In this document: piece by piece, positions 18,610-27,786 of the stretch | How positions within the stretch are numbered: the first letter of the stretch is position 1 | How the letters are laid out: each line of letters starts with the position of its first letter | Assembly: GCF_900108245.1 (NCBI RefSeq) | Contig: NZ_FNUY01000004.1 | Coordinates: 461,001-525,000, forward strand | Direction: 5' to 3' | From: Allobosea lathyri | GTDB taxonomy: Bacteria; Pseudomonadota; Alphaproteobacteria; Rhizobiales; Beijerinckiaceae | Length of the DNA stretch: 64,000 nucleotides | Program-made: the position numbers and the translations under genes | The notes under the pieces: generated by a model | The model's input: the letters and a program-made list of their open reading frames with translations, nothing else | Told to the model about the DNA's origin: nothing | The model's database searches: none

Positions 18610-19700
18610 GCTCTTCCCAGATGCAGCCCTGTGACCTCATCGTTTTCGGCACGGGACAATTCGCCGGCCGTATCGTCTTCGACCTCGCCGCGACGACGAA
18701 AACCCCGATCGAGGTCGTCATCGCCGGGCGCAATGCCGAGAGGCTGGACTGGCTGACGACAGCGGCGAATGCGAGAGCCTTCATGTTCGGCTGTCCTGCA
18801 CGTTTCACCAGCGCCGCGCTCGATGTGACGGATGCCGCTGCGATCGCGGCCTTGCTCCAGAAGAAGCGGCCGCGCCTGGCAGTGCAAACCGCCTCCTCGC
18901 AGCCCTCCGCCGTCATCAGCGATAGCGGCAATGCCTGGTCCCGGCTGGTCGCGGAAGGAGGATTGAGCGTAACGGCAGTCTCCCAGGCCGTCCTCTCGAT
19001 CAAGGTTGGCGAGGCCATCAAGGCGGCAGGCATCGACTGCGCGCTGATCAATTGCTGTTTCCCCGATGTCGTGAACGCCATGCTGGCGGCGCGCGGCATC
19101 AAGGTGCTTTGCGGGACCGGCAATGTCGCAATCCTCTCGAACGCCTTCAGCGGCGCGATGGCGGAGCGTAACCAGCGGCTTCAGGTCCTGGCGCATTACC
19201 AACAGCTCGGCGCTTGGCGCCAGGCCGCCGGTCAACGCAGCGGTCAGGCGCCGCGCGTCTGGATCGACGGCCGGGAAATCCAGGACGTCTTCGCCGAATT
19301 TGCGCATCTCAAGCTCACGCGGGAGCCTGCCATCGAGATATCCGGCGCCAGCGGCGTAACGCTGATGCAGGCATTCGTTGCAGGACTGGAATGGCGCGGT
19401 CACGCCCCTGGCCCCAACGGCCTGCCGGGAGGCTACCCGGTGCGGCTCGTGCAAGGCGAGCTGCAACTCGACCTCCCCGAGGGGATCGGCGCGGAGGAAG
19501 CCATCGCCTGGAATGCAGCTTTCGAAAGCAAATCGGGCCTCATCGTCAGACAAGACGGCCATGCAACCTATACCGGCGCGACAAAATCGCGCCTCGCGGC
19601 GCATGGATTCGACTATTCAGACGGATTCCACGTCTCGCAAATCGAGGACGTAAGCGGCGAGCTGGACAGGTTGCGGAAACGGCTTGAAATGACCGGCTGA
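18606..19700 (+). CDS. Saccharopine-dehydrogenase-like NAD(P)-binding oxidoreductase
   Basis: A 364-aa protein starting with a Rossmann motif DLIVFGTGQFAGRIVFDLA and AGRNAERL, as in saccharopine dehydrogenase/homospermidine-synthase-like reductases. The substrate is not recognisable. Its tight coupling to an IclR regulator and proximity to an oligopeptide-type transporter suggest an amino-acid-conjugate or opine-like substrate, which is only inference. It converges on the hydroxyacid dehydrogenase, with 19 bases between the stops. Confidence 0.65.
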   Translation: MSSSQMQPCDLIVFGTGQFAGRIVFDLAATTKTPIEVVIAGRNAERLDWLTTAANARAFMFGCPARFTSAALDVTDAAAIAALLQKKRPRLAVQTASSQPSAVISDSGNAWSRLVAEGGLSVTAVSQAVLSIKVGEAIKAAGIDCALINCCFPDVVNAMLAARGIKVLCGTGNVAILSNAFSGAMAERNQRLQVLAHYQQLGAWRQAAGQRSGQAPRVWIDGREIQDVFAEFAHLKLTREPAIEISGASGVTLMQAFVAGLEWRGHAPGPNGLPGGYPVRLVQGELQLDLPEGIGAEEAIAWNAAFESKSGLIVRQDGHATYTGATKSRLAAHGFDYSDGFHVSQIEDVSGELDRLRKRLEMTG

Positions 19701-19719
19701 CATTGCCCCGACGGGTGCA

Positions 19720-20667
19720 TCAGGACCGCACCCGCTCGAAATGCGACCGCAGCGCCGCGACGACAGTCGCACCCATGGCCTGCCGCGTCTCATGCGTTGC
19801 GCTACCCAGATGCGGCAGCAGCACAACGCTATCGAGGCTCATCAGGCGCTCCGGCACGTTCGGCTCATGGGCGAAGACATCGAGCCCCGCCGAACCCAGA
19901 CGGCCATCGCTCAACGCCTCCCCTAACGCATCCTCATCGAGGATCTCGCCGCGAGCGATGTTGACCAGCGTGGAATCGGGCCGCAAGGCGGCGATGACCT
20001 CCCGATCGACCAGATGTCGGTTCGCCGGACCACCTGGACAGGCGACGATGAAGACGTCGCTGTCTGCTGCCAGCGACAGAGCGTCGGGATAGTAAGGATA
20101 GGCGCAGCCTTCGATGCGGCGCCGTGTGCAATAGCGCGGCGCCATTCCCATCGCGACGGCGCGGCGGGCGATCGCGCTGCCGATATGGCCCAGTCCAAGC
20201 AGTCCGATGCGCTTTCCCGCAGAGCCTTGCCCCAGCGGGAAGGCTTCTTTGCGCCAATGCCCGCTGCGAACGTGACGGTCTGCAGCGACCAGCCTGCGTC
20301 GCGCCATGACCATCAAGGCGATCGCGAGATCGGCGACCTCCTCAGCCAGCGCAGCCGAGCTTTTGGTCAACACGATCCCGCGCTCCGCCAGCGCGGTCGT
20401 GTCGATATTGTCGAGACCGGCGCTGTAGCACGCGACGATCTCGAGATCGGGCAGCCGTGCCAGCAGGGCGCGGTCGAGCCTCGCCTTGCCGGTCGTGGCG
20501 ATACCGCGAATGCGGCCCCCGTCGCGCTCGAGCAGTCCGGCGAGCGCGTCCGGAGACGCCGGTCGCAGCACCTCGAAGCTTGCGGCGAGCTCGGCGACTG
20601 TCGCCTCCGGCACGCCCGCCGACAGGACGAGGATGGCAACATCGCGCTGCGCAACGGGAGCGCTCAT
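19720..20667 (-). CDS. D-isomer-specific 2-hydroxyacid dehydrogenase (catabolic island)
   Basis: A 315-aa dehydrogenase with Rossmann motif LLGLGHIGSAIA and catalytic residues in NIARG (Arg), FAHEPNVPE (Glu) and LLPHLGSAT (His). It resembles glyoxylate/hydroxypyruvate or 2-ketogluconate reductases. It begins 3 bases after the RraA-like gene on the same strand, downstream of the binding-protein gene. In this context it probably reduces the 2-keto fragment released by aldol cleavage; that is inferred. Confidence 0.85.
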   Translation of the reverse strand: MSAPVAQRDVAILVLSAGVPEATVAELAASFEVLRPASPDALAGLLERDGGRIRGIATTGKARLDRALLARLPDLEIVACYSAGLDNIDTTALAERGIVLTKSSAALAEEVADLAIALMVMARRRLVAADRHVRSGHWRKEAFPLGQGSAGKRIGLLGLGHIGSAIARRAVAMGMAPRYCTRRRIEGCAYPYYPDALSLAADSDVFIVACPGGPANRHLVDREVIAALRPDSTLVNIARGEILDEDALGEALSDGRLGSAGLDVFAHEPNVPERLMSLDSVVLLPHLGSATHETRQAMGATVVAALRSHFERVRS

Positions 20668-20670
20668 CGC

Positions 20671-21369
20671 TCAGAGCTTCTTGTATCGGCCATAGACCTC
20701 TTCGGCGTCCTTTGTCGGATCGGCGAATTCGGCGCGTGCCCGCGTCTCGGTTGCGGCATGTTCTTCAGCCAGCCGCAGCACCTCGATCGCCCGCTCCTGC
20801 GGGATCACCAGGACGCCATCGATGTCACCGAACATGAAGTCGCCCGGCCGGCAGGTGACGGTCGCACTCATGCTGCCGCGCAACGTGATCGGCTGTTGCC
20901 AGCGGTAATAGCTCCAGCGCGCCACGGCCTCGACCGGCGAATGATAGCGCCGGAAGCAGGGAAAGTTCATCTTGAGGATCAACCCGCTGTCGCGGATACC
21001 GCCATCAATGACCGCCCCGACGACTCCCTTGGCGCTGCCGAGCACGGCATTCATCTCGCCATAATGTGCGACGCGGGTATCGAAGCCGCAATCGCGCACG
21101 TCGATACAGGGATGGCGCATGTCGCCGAACATCTTGATGCGGCGCTCGCGCAGGCCGGGATCGCCGACAGGATCGGAGATGCCCTGGACCGTGAAAGCCG
21201 GCCCGGCGATGACCATGTCGTCGCGCAGAGGCCTGAGATCGGTCGCGAGCGACTGGTTGGGCAGCCCCATCTCGTCCATGATGTCATAGACGAGGCCGGT
21301 ATAGAGCCGCTTGTAGCGCTCGATCACATCGAGCATGTCGGAAGCGCCGGGAAGCACGTTGAAGGTCAT
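20671..21369 (-). CDS. RraA/HMG-aldolase family protein 1
   Basis: A 232-aa member of the RraA-like fold, which includes 4-hydroxy-4-methyl-2-oxoglutarate aldolase/oxaloacetate decarboxylase. The family block GVVGAVIDGGIRDSGLI supplies the expected Arg-Asp pair, and FMFGDIDGVLVIPQE is the second conserved block. Catabolic family members cleave 2-keto-4-hydroxy acids with a divalent metal. It sits between the SBP gene (41-base gap) and the hydroxyacid dehydrogenase. A second paralogue is at 27787-28551. Confidence 0.85.
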   Translation of the reverse strand: MTFNVLPGASDMLDVIERYKRLYTGLVYDIMDEMGLPNQSLATDLRPLRDDMVIAGPAFTVQGISDPVGDPGLRERRIKMFGDMRHPCIDVRDCGFDTRVAHYGEMNAVLGSAKGVVGAVIDGGIRDSGLILKMNFPCFRRYHSPVEAVARWSYYRWQQPITLRGSMSATVTCRPGDFMFGDIDGVLVIPQERAIEVLRLAEEHAATETRARAEFADPTKDAEEVYGRYKKL

Positions 21370-21410
21370 GGGTCTCTCTTCGGTCGGTCTGGTGAAGGGG
21401 TAGCCGGGCC

Positions 21411-22973
21411 TCAGGCCTTGGCAATCCAGGATTCGGCGAGCTGCCAGGCGCCGCCGGAATCGAGCACGATGTTCTGGAGTTCCTTGCGCGCGACATGGCG
21501 CGCCTCGCGGAAGAACAGCCAGGAATAGTAGTTGTTCTTGTTCAGCGCGGTCTGGAGGTCCTTGTAGAGGGCCTTGCGTTTGGCCTGCTCGGTCTCCTCG
21601 CGCGCCTTGTCGACAAGGCCGAAAACCTCCTCGTCCTTGATGCCGGACCAGTTCTGGGCGGCAGCGCGACCGAAGAACGGCCCAAAGACATGGTCCGGGT
21701 CGGCGCGGGGAACGTTGACCCGACCGATGGCGAGTTCGTGTTGCAGGCCGAGCACTTTCGGCACCCAGGCCTGCCGCTCCAGGATCTCGATTTCGAGATT
21801 GATCTTGTGCTGCTTCAGCTGCGCCTGGACGATCTGGGCAACCTGGGTATCGGGGTCGCGCTGAATGATCGAGATCTTGCAGGAAAAGCCGTTGGGCTGG
21901 CCGCCCTCCTTAAGGAAAGCCTGAACCTTGGCGGGATCGAGCGAGGGCGAGGGCACGCCGGCATCGAAGGACCAGTCGGTCGGCGGCACCCAGGTCGGCG
22001 TCACCGCGCCAAATCCACGCGTGATGCCGCGCATCAGCACATTGCGGTCGATCCCGTGATTGACCGCGGCACGTAGCGCGGGATTGGCGAAGATGCCCTT
22101 GCTGACATTGAAGGTCATCCACTGCGCGATGCCCGGCGGCACCGCGACGAGTTTCAACGCCGGGTTCGCCTGGACCTCTTCGAAATCGCGCGGCGTCACG
22201 CCGTCGACCAGATGCACCCCGCCGGACTTGACCTCGACCATCTTGACCGCGGTCGTCGGGATGATCCGCAGGATGACGCTGTCGGAATAAGGCAGGCGCT
22301 TGCCGTCGGCGCCATCGCGCCAATACGTCTCGTTCCTGACCATGCGAATCTGGCTGCCGCCGATCCACTCGGCGAATCTGTAGGGCCCTGTCCCGACCGG
22401 CTGGCGCCCGAAATTCTCGCCGAGCTTCTTCAGCGCCGCCGGCGAGCACATCATGCCGGCCTCCACCGCGAGCGAAGCGAGCGCCGCACCCGAAGGCTGC
22501 TTCAGCACGATCCTGACCGTCATCGGGTCGATCGCTTCGGCGGCAGCGATATCGGCGAGATCCGGCGAGCGCGGCGCAGTCGATCCCGGAGCGATGACGC
22601 GCGCGATATTGGCGACGACGGCCGCGGAGTTGAAGGGCTCGCCGTCATGGAAGACGACATTGGGGCGTAGTTTGAAAACGACGGACTTCTTGTCCTGCGA
22701 CCACTCCCAGCCCGTCGCCAGGGACGGCTCCAGATTGCCCTGCACGTCGAATTTGAGCAGGCCCTCGAACATCTGGATCAGGGCATAGCGATCCGATGTC
22801 GGCGCATCCCCCATGATCGGGTCGAGGCTCTTGGGCTGCAGGTCCATCGAAGCGACGATGGTGCCTCCGCGAACCGGCGCGCCTTGCGCCAAGGCCGGCA
22901 GGCCGGGCAATGCAACCGCAAGACCGGCGCCGGATGCGCCTAGCAAGAGGCCGCGACGAGAGATCGAGGTCAT
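21411..22973 (-). CDS. ABC transporter substrate-binding protein, peptide/opine/nickel family 5
   Basis: A 520-aa periplasmic binding protein. It has a twin-arginine-type leader (SRRGLLLGASGAGLAVAL, ending ALAQ) and SBP family 5 blocks: DLQPKSLDPIMGDAPTSDRY, FEGLLKFD, VVFKLRPNVVFHDGEPF. Family members bind peptides, opines, glycosides or other solutes, so the ligand is open. It heads a leftward unit with RraA and the hydroxyacid dehydrogenase. It presumably serves the two permeases transcribed divergently from 23966. Confidence 0.9.
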   Translation of the reverse strand: MTSISRRGLLLGASGAGLAVALPGLPALAQGAPVRGGTIVASMDLQPKSLDPIMGDAPTSDRYALIQMFEGLLKFDVQGNLEPSLATGWEWSQDKKSVVFKLRPNVVFHDGEPFNSAAVVANIARVIAPGSTAPRSPDLADIAAAEAIDPMTVRIVLKQPSGAALASLAVEAGMMCSPAALKKLGENFGRQPVGTGPYRFAEWIGGSQIRMVRNETYWRDGADGKRLPYSDSVILRIIPTTAVKMVEVKSGGVHLVDGVTPRDFEEVQANPALKLVAVPPGIAQWMTFNVSKGIFANPALRAAVNHGIDRNVLMRGITRGFGAVTPTWVPPTDWSFDAGVPSPSLDPAKVQAFLKEGGQPNGFSCKISIIQRDPDTQVAQIVQAQLKQHKINLEIEILERQAWVPKVLGLQHELAIGRVNVPRADPDHVFGPFFGRAAAQNWSGIKDEEVFGLVDKAREETEQAKRKALYKDLQTALNKNNYYSWLFFREARHVARKELQNIVLDSGGAWQLAESWIAKA

Positions 22974-23030
22974 GACTGCGTCTCCTCCAAACGGCGCTCT
23001 TCATGTGACGGCGCCTGATCGCGGTCAGCC

Positions 23031-23048
23031 TATAAGATATGTTATATG
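23031..23048. promoter_or_regulatory. Operator-like site 1 of the FadR divergon
   Basis: TATAAGATATGTTATA (23031-23046) is a 16-bp palindrome with two mismatched positions, 58 bases before the SBP start. Its core AAGATATGTTATATG recurs at 23208 with one change. Probable binding site for the adjacent GntR/FadR-type regulator. Confidence 0.6.
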
Positions 23049-23207
23049 AAACGCAAGAGCCTCAGATTCGGGCCCGAGCGCTTCTTGAGTGCTTCCTCGA
23101 CGGTGACGTAGGCAATGCGGCTGGATTCTGCCAATGGCTGGGAGAATTTCTATCGAACTTTGCGTTCCGAAACCCAAAACGGAATGATTTGACGGCGCCA
23201 CACTCAC

Positions 23208-23222
23208 AAGATATCTTATATG
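23208..23222. promoter_or_regulatory. Operator-like site 2, overlapping the fadR-type start region
   Basis: AAGATATCTTATATG contains the perfect 10-bp palindrome AAGATATCTT and ends one base before the regulator's ATG, occupying the place where a ribosome site would lie. It matches site 1 in 14 of 15 bases. This position predicts autoregulation. Confidence 0.6.
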
Positions 23223-23223
23223 T

Positions 23224-23961
23224 ATGACGGACGCATTCCCCCTGCCGAACGACAAGCAGCGCCTGACCGAAACGGTCACGCAATTCGTGATCGATCGCGT
23301 TGCCGAGCGGGTCTACCGCCCCGGCGACTCGCTGCCGTCGGAATCGGACCTGGCAAAGCGCCTCAACGTTTCCAAGCCGGTCGTACGCGAGGCGCTTGGG
23401 CGACTTGCTGCGCTCGGCATCGTCCAGATCCAGCAGGGCAAGCCGACGACGGTGCGCGGGCTTTCGGTCGCGCCGCTCGATCAGTTCCTGCGGCTTGCCG
23501 TGCGCGCCACCGATAACGGCCTGCGCGAAGCCGTGGAGTTGCGGCGCGCGATCGAAGTCGAGATCGCCTCGCTGGCTGCCGAGCGGGCGACGCCCCTCCA
23601 GATCGAGCCTGTCGAAGCTGCCGTCGAGAAAATGCGTGAGAGCATCGACGGCGATTTCGAGCGCTGGCTGCAAGGCGATTTTGCATTTCATGTCGCGCTC
23701 GCGCGCTGCTCTGGCAATGCCCTGCTCGAGCATCTGGTCAATGCGCTGGCGGAGACGATCAAATTCACCCAGCGCGCGCTCGGCGTGCAGCGCGACCTGC
23801 GCGATCCGGTGGCCACCGTGGCCCGCCACCAGGCCATCGTCGATGCGCTGAGGGCGCGCGACCCAGCCGCGGCGCGGATCGCGATGACCGCGCATTTCGC
23901 GGTCTCGGACGCCGTCATAAGCGAAATCGCGCGCGACCGCCGCCGCCTCGACCGGTTCTGA
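23224..23961 (+). CDS. GntR family regulator, FadR subfamily (FCD domain)
   Basis: A 245-aa regulator. The N-terminal winged helix includes LPSESDLAKRLNVSKPVVREALGRLAALG (residues 36-65), and the C-terminal all-helical FCD ligand domain has LRRAIEVEIASLAAERA and a metal-site-like FHVALARCSGN. FCD regulators commonly sense metabolites of sugar acids or hydroxy acids and act as repressors. No Shine-Dalgarno sequence is visible before the ATG; an operator-like site is there instead. Four bases separate it from the first permease, so it leads the rightward operon. Confidence 0.92.
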   Translation: MTDAFPLPNDKQRLTETVTQFVIDRVAERVYRPGDSLPSESDLAKRLNVSKPVVREALGRLAALGIVQIQQGKPTTVRGLSVAPLDQFLRLAVRATDNGLREAVELRRAIEVEIASLAAERATPLQIEPVEAAVEKMRESIDGDFERWLQGDFAFHVALARCSGNALLEHLVNALAETIKFTQRALGVQRDLRDPVATVARHQAIVDALRARDPAAARIAMTAHFAVSDAVISEIARDRRRLDRF

Positions 23962-23965
23962 GCCG

Positions 23966-24907
23966 ATGCTGCCTTATCTCGCCAAGAAGCTCGCTCAAAT
24001 GCTGCCCGTGGCCTTCTTCGTCACGGTCATCGTCTTCTCGCTGACGAATCTGCTGCCCGGCGACCCGACTGTCACCATACTGGGCGAGCAGGCGACGCCG
24101 GAACAGCGCGCGGCGGTGCGCATAGAATATGGTCTCGATCAGCCGGCGCCCCTGCGCTACATCACCTGGATCGGCCGCGTCGTGCAGGGCGATTTCGGCC
24201 GCTCGCTGCGGACGCGGGAGGATGTCGGCGCAATGCTGGCCGCGCGCGTGCCGGTGACGTTGCAGCTCGGCTTCCTCTCGATCCTGATCGCGGTCGTGAT
24301 CGGCTTGCCCGCAGGCATCCTGGCCGCGCGCTTCCGCGGCACGGCCATCGACGTCGTCGTCAGCTTCACCGCGATGTCCTCTGTCGCAATTCCCTATTTC
24401 TGGATGGGCGTGCTGCTCATCATGCTGTTCTCGCTGAAGCTGGGCTGGCTGCCGCCCTCGGGACATGCCCGCTTTTTCGACGATCCCGTCCTGAACATGC
24501 GCCTCATGGCGATGCCGGCGCTGACGATCGGCTCGGCCTTCGCAGCCCTCGTGATGCGCCAGACGCGCGCCTCGATGTTGCAGGTGCTCTCGCAGGACTA
24601 CGTCCGAACCGCCCGCGCCAAGGGGCTCTCCGAAACGACCGTGCTGTTTCGCCATGCGCTACGCAACGCGCTCATACCCGTCGTCACCGTCATCGGCCTG
24701 CAGATCGGCGCGCTGCTTGGCGGCGCGGTCGTGACCGAGACCGTATTCGCGCTGCCGGGCCTGGGCCGGATGCTGGTCGACGGCATTTTCCAGCGCGATT
24801 TCCCGGTGATCCAAGGCGCCATCCTGTTCATCGTGGTGGCGGTCTTCGTGGTCAATCTCCTGACCGACCTGCTCTATCGGTCGTTCGACCCGCGCGTGAA
24901 GGTCTGA
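23966..24907 (+). CDS. ABC transporter permease, DppB/OppB type
   Basis: A 313-aa inner-membrane permease. The N-terminal MLPYLAKKLAQMLPVAFFVTVIVFSL and LLPGDP are typical of DppB, and the EAA loop appears as DYVRTARAKGLSETTVLFRHALRNALIP. Six membrane segments are expected. It lies 4 bases after the regulator and 3 bases before the second permease. The cognate binding protein is probably the divergent SBP gene. Confidence 0.92.
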   Translation: MLPYLAKKLAQMLPVAFFVTVIVFSLTNLLPGDPTVTILGEQATPEQRAAVRIEYGLDQPAPLRYITWIGRVVQGDFGRSLRTREDVGAMLAARVPVTLQLGFLSILIAVVIGLPAGILAARFRGTAIDVVVSFTAMSSVAIPYFWMGVLLIMLFSLKLGWLPPSGHARFFDDPVLNMRLMAMPALTIGSAFAALVMRQTRASMLQVLSQDYVRTARAKGLSETTVLFRHALRNALIPVVTVIGLQIGALLGGAVVTETVFALPGLGRMLVDGIFQRDFPVIQGAILFIVVAVFVVNLLTDLLYRSFDPRVKV

Positions 24908-24910
24908 ACC

Positions 24911-25804
24911 GTGGCGGCCACACTCGACTTGCCTGCTCCGCGCCCCCAGCGCGCACCACGCTCCCCCGGCGCAATCTTTCTGCGCCGCATCCTGATGTCC
25001 TGGCAGGGCCTCTTCGGCGTCGTGGTGCTCGGCATCATCGTCGCTCTGGGGCTGCTCGCGCCATGGATTTCGCCTTACTCTCCCATCGAGATCGATCCCG
25101 AGAACTTCTCCGGTCCGCCCAGCGCCGCGCATTGGTTCGGAACCGACGAGATCGGCCGCGACGTGCTCTCGCGCGTCCTCCATGGCGCAACCGTTTCGCT
25201 TCAGGTCGTCGTCTTCTCGATCGGCATCGCGCTCGTTGCGGGTTCGATCCTGGGCCTGATCTCAGGCTGGCTCGGCGGGCGCTGGGACGCCCTGATCATG
25301 CGGATCATGGATGCGTTCCTGGCGTTTCCGCTGCTGGTGCTCGCCCTCTCCATCGTCGCAGTGCTCGGACCCGACCTGATCAACGCGATGCTCGCCATCG
25401 CCATCACCAAGATGCCGGGCTTTGCGAGGCTGGTCCGCTCGGAAGTGCTGACCTTGCGCGAGGTCGACTATGTCAGCGCCGCAGAGGCCGCCGGCGCCAG
25501 CCCCTTTCACATCATCACCCGGCACATTTGGCCCAATGTCTCCGGCAACGTCATCGTCTACGGCTCGCTTTCGGCCTCGCAGGCGCTGATCACCGAGAGC
25601 GCGCTGTCTTTCCTGGGCCTCGGCGTCCAGCCGCCGACGCCGAGTTGGGGTTACATGGTCGCGACCGGCATCCAGTTCTATCAGTCCTGGTGGATGAGCT
25701 TTTTTCCGGGGCTGGCGATCTTCCTGACCGTGCTCGCCTTCAACTTCCTCGGCGACGCCATTCGTGACGCGTTCGATACGCGGTTGGGCGGCAGCGATGG
25801 CTGA
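24911..25804 (+). CDS. ABC transporter permease, DppC/OppC type
   Basis: A 297-aa inner-membrane permease with the DppC N-terminal domain, HWFGTDEIGRDVLSRVLHGATVSL and the EAA loop VDYVSAAEAAGASPFHIITRHIWPN. The start is a GTG. It overlaps the SDR gene by 8 bases. The two ATPase genes that usually follow in dpp/opp operons are absent and are replaced by catabolic enzymes. Confidence 0.92.
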   Translation: MAATLDLPAPRPQRAPRSPGAIFLRRILMSWQGLFGVVVLGIIVALGLLAPWISPYSPIEIDPENFSGPPSAAHWFGTDEIGRDVLSRVLHGATVSLQVVVFSIGIALVAGSILGLISGWLGGRWDALIMRIMDAFLAFPLLVLALSIVAVLGPDLINAMLAIAITKMPGFARLVRSEVLTLREVDYVSAAEAAGASPFHIITRHIWPNVSGNVIVYGSLSASQALITESALSFLGLGVQPPTPSWGYMVATGIQFYQSWWMSFFPGLAIFLTVLAFNFLGDAIRDAFDTRLGGSDG

Positions 25805-26561
25805 GCCCACCGCGCTTTCCACCCCGCTCGCGGGGCGTCGCGCATTCGTTACCGGCGCGACGCAGGGCATCGGCCTGGCGATCGCGCAGAGCCTCGCAGG
25901 CGCAGGCGCCCGGCTCTGCATCAACGGACCCGCTGACGACGATGCGCTGGAACAGGCGCGTCGCGAGGTCGGAGACGATGCGCTGGCACTCGCGGCCGAT
26001 CTGTCCCGCCCCGACGAAGTCGAGCATCTCCTTGCCCGCATCGACGTCACGCTCGGCGGTATCGACATCCTCGTGCTGAACGCGGCGCTGCAGGAGCGCG
26101 AACCCTGGCAAGGAATCGGCCGGCCTGCCCTGGACCGGCAGGTCGAGGTCAATCTTGCGGCCAACCTTCGGCTGATCCAGGCGCTGACCCCGGGCATGAT
26201 GGAACGCGGTTGGGGACGGTTGATCGCCATCGGCTCGATCCAGCAGGTCCGCGAACACCCGGAGATGCTGATCTATGCGGCAAGCAAGGCCGCGCTTGAA
26301 AGCATGGTCCGCAATCTGGCGCGACAGCTCGGACATCGAGGCGTCACGTGCAACGTGCTGGCGCCCGGCGTGATCGAAACCGCGCGCAACCGCGACGCTC
26401 TCGCCGATGCCGCCTATCGCGACACCGTTACAAGCGCGATTCCGCTGCGCAGCTTCGGAACACCGCAAGACTGCGCCGCCGCGGCCCTTTTCCTGGCCTC
26501 GGACGGCGCTCGCTACATCACCGGCACGACGCTTTTCGTCGATGGCGGCATGCATCTCTAG
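25797..26561 (+). CDS. SDR family oxidoreductase
   Basis: A 254-aa classical short-chain dehydrogenase/reductase. The NAD(P) motif TGATQGIG (near residue 18), NAA-type structural motif LVLNAAL, catalytic Ser in AIGSIQQ and the YAASK Tyr-Lys pair are all visible, and the C-terminus ends TGTTLFVDGGMHL. In this operon it probably oxidises a hydroxyl or lactol of the imported substrate before dehydration. The ATG lies inside the 3' end of the permease gene. Confidence 0.9.
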   Translation: MAEPTALSTPLAGRRAFVTGATQGIGLAIAQSLAGAGARLCINGPADDDALEQARREVGDDALALAADLSRPDEVEHLLARIDVTLGGIDILVLNAALQEREPWQGIGRPALDRQVEVNLAANLRLIQALTPGMMERGWGRLIAIGSIQQVREHPEMLIYAASKAALESMVRNLARQLGHRGVTCNVLAPGVIETARNRDALADAAYRDTVTSAIPLRSFGTPQDCAAAALFLASDGARYITGTTLFVDGGMHL

Positions 26562-26576
26562 GAGGACGCGCAGGTC

Positions 26577-27767
26577 ATGAAGATCGTCGATATGAGGGTG
26601 CGTTGCGTGGCGATCCCGCTCAACGCCCAGCTACGCCACAACACCGGCGTCCATCCCGGCTATTTCCTGCGCACGATTCTCGAACTCGTGACCGATGAAG
26701 GCCTCATCGGATTGGGTGAGGTCGGAGGCGGCGACCAGCGCGGCGCCTTGATGAAGCTCAAGCCGCGCGTCATCGGCATGGACCCGTTCCATCTCGAGCT
26801 GATCAAGCTGAAGACGTTGCGGGCGATCTATTATCTCTCCAACGCGCGCCTCTATGCGGCCATCGAGATGGCCTGCCTCGACATCCAGGGCAAGGCATTG
26901 GGCCGGCCGCTCTGCGATCTGCTCGGCGGCCCCGTGCGCGATCGCATCCCCATGATCGCTTATCTGTTCTGGCGTTATGACAGGTCCGGCGGGGGGCATG
27001 ACGAGCACCCCGAAGACATGGCCGATCTCTGCCAGGAGCTGCACGAGACGCTCGGCGTCACCGCGATGAAGCTCAAGGCCGGCGTGTTGGACCCGAATAT
27101 CGAGGCCCGTGCCGTCGAGCTCTGCAGAGATCGGATGGGCCCGGATTTCGGCCTGCGCATCGATCCCAACGGGGTCTGGTCGGTACCAACCGCGATCCGG
27201 ATCGGCCAACGGCTGGAAGCCGTAAACATGGAGTATTTCGAGGACCCGGCCTGGGGCCTCGAAGGCAATGCCGCGGTGCGCAAGGCCGTCCGGATACCGA
27301 TCGCAACCAATATGTATCCGGCTAAGTTTGACGATCTCGGCCCGGCAATCCGAATGGGCGCCGTCGATATCGTGCTGACCGACATCCACTATTGGGAAGG
27401 GCCGCGCGGTGTGAAGGACCTCTCCGCCGTATGCCGGACCTTCGGGCTGGGCGTCGCCATGCATTCGGGCTCGGAGTTCGGCATCGAGCTCGCCGCCATG
27501 CTGCATACAGCCGCGACCATCCCGGAGATGAGCTTCGCGGGCGACGCCCATTATCACTACCTGACCGACGACATCATCGAGGGCGGGCTGATGAAATACG
27601 AGGGCGGCGCCATCCGCGTGCCGACGGGGCCGGGCCTCGGCGTGACCCTCGACGAGGATAAGATGCGCCATTACGGCGCGCTCTATGACGAGAAGGGCGA
27701 CTATTACGCCCGCTTCCATGCGGACCCCTATCGGCCGGACTGGTACCCGGTCGTCGGCGGCCAGTGA
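26577..27767 (+). CDS. Enolase-superfamily acid-sugar dehydratase, glucarate-dehydratase-like
   Basis: A 396-aa mandelate racemase/muconate lactonizing-type enzyme. Expected active-site blocks are AMKLKAG (KxK), RIDPNGVW (metal Asp), EYFEDPAW (metal Glu), IATNMYP, DIHYWEGPRG and AMHSGSEFG. This pattern is closest to the GlucD (glucarate/galactarate) branch, which dehydrates aldaric acids to 2-keto-3-deoxy acids. Ribosome site AGGAGG precedes it. The exact acid sugar cannot be deduced. Confidence 0.82.
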   Translation: MKIVDMRVRCVAIPLNAQLRHNTGVHPGYFLRTILELVTDEGLIGLGEVGGGDQRGALMKLKPRVIGMDPFHLELIKLKTLRAIYYLSNARLYAAIEMACLDIQGKALGRPLCDLLGGPVRDRIPMIAYLFWRYDRSGGGHDEHPEDMADLCQELHETLGVTAMKLKAGVLDPNIEARAVELCRDRMGPDFGLRIDPNGVWSVPTAIRIGQRLEAVNMEYFEDPAWGLEGNAAVRKAVRIPIATNMYPAKFDDLGPAIRMGAVDIVLTDIHYWEGPRGVKDLSAVCRTFGLGVAMHSGSEFGIELAAMLHTAATIPEMSFAGDAHYHYLTDDIIEGGLMKYEGGAIRVPTGPGLGVTLDEDKMRHYGALYDEKGDYYARFHADPYRPDWYPVVGGQ

Positions 27768-27786
27768 CGGACACAGGAGAGCGGCC

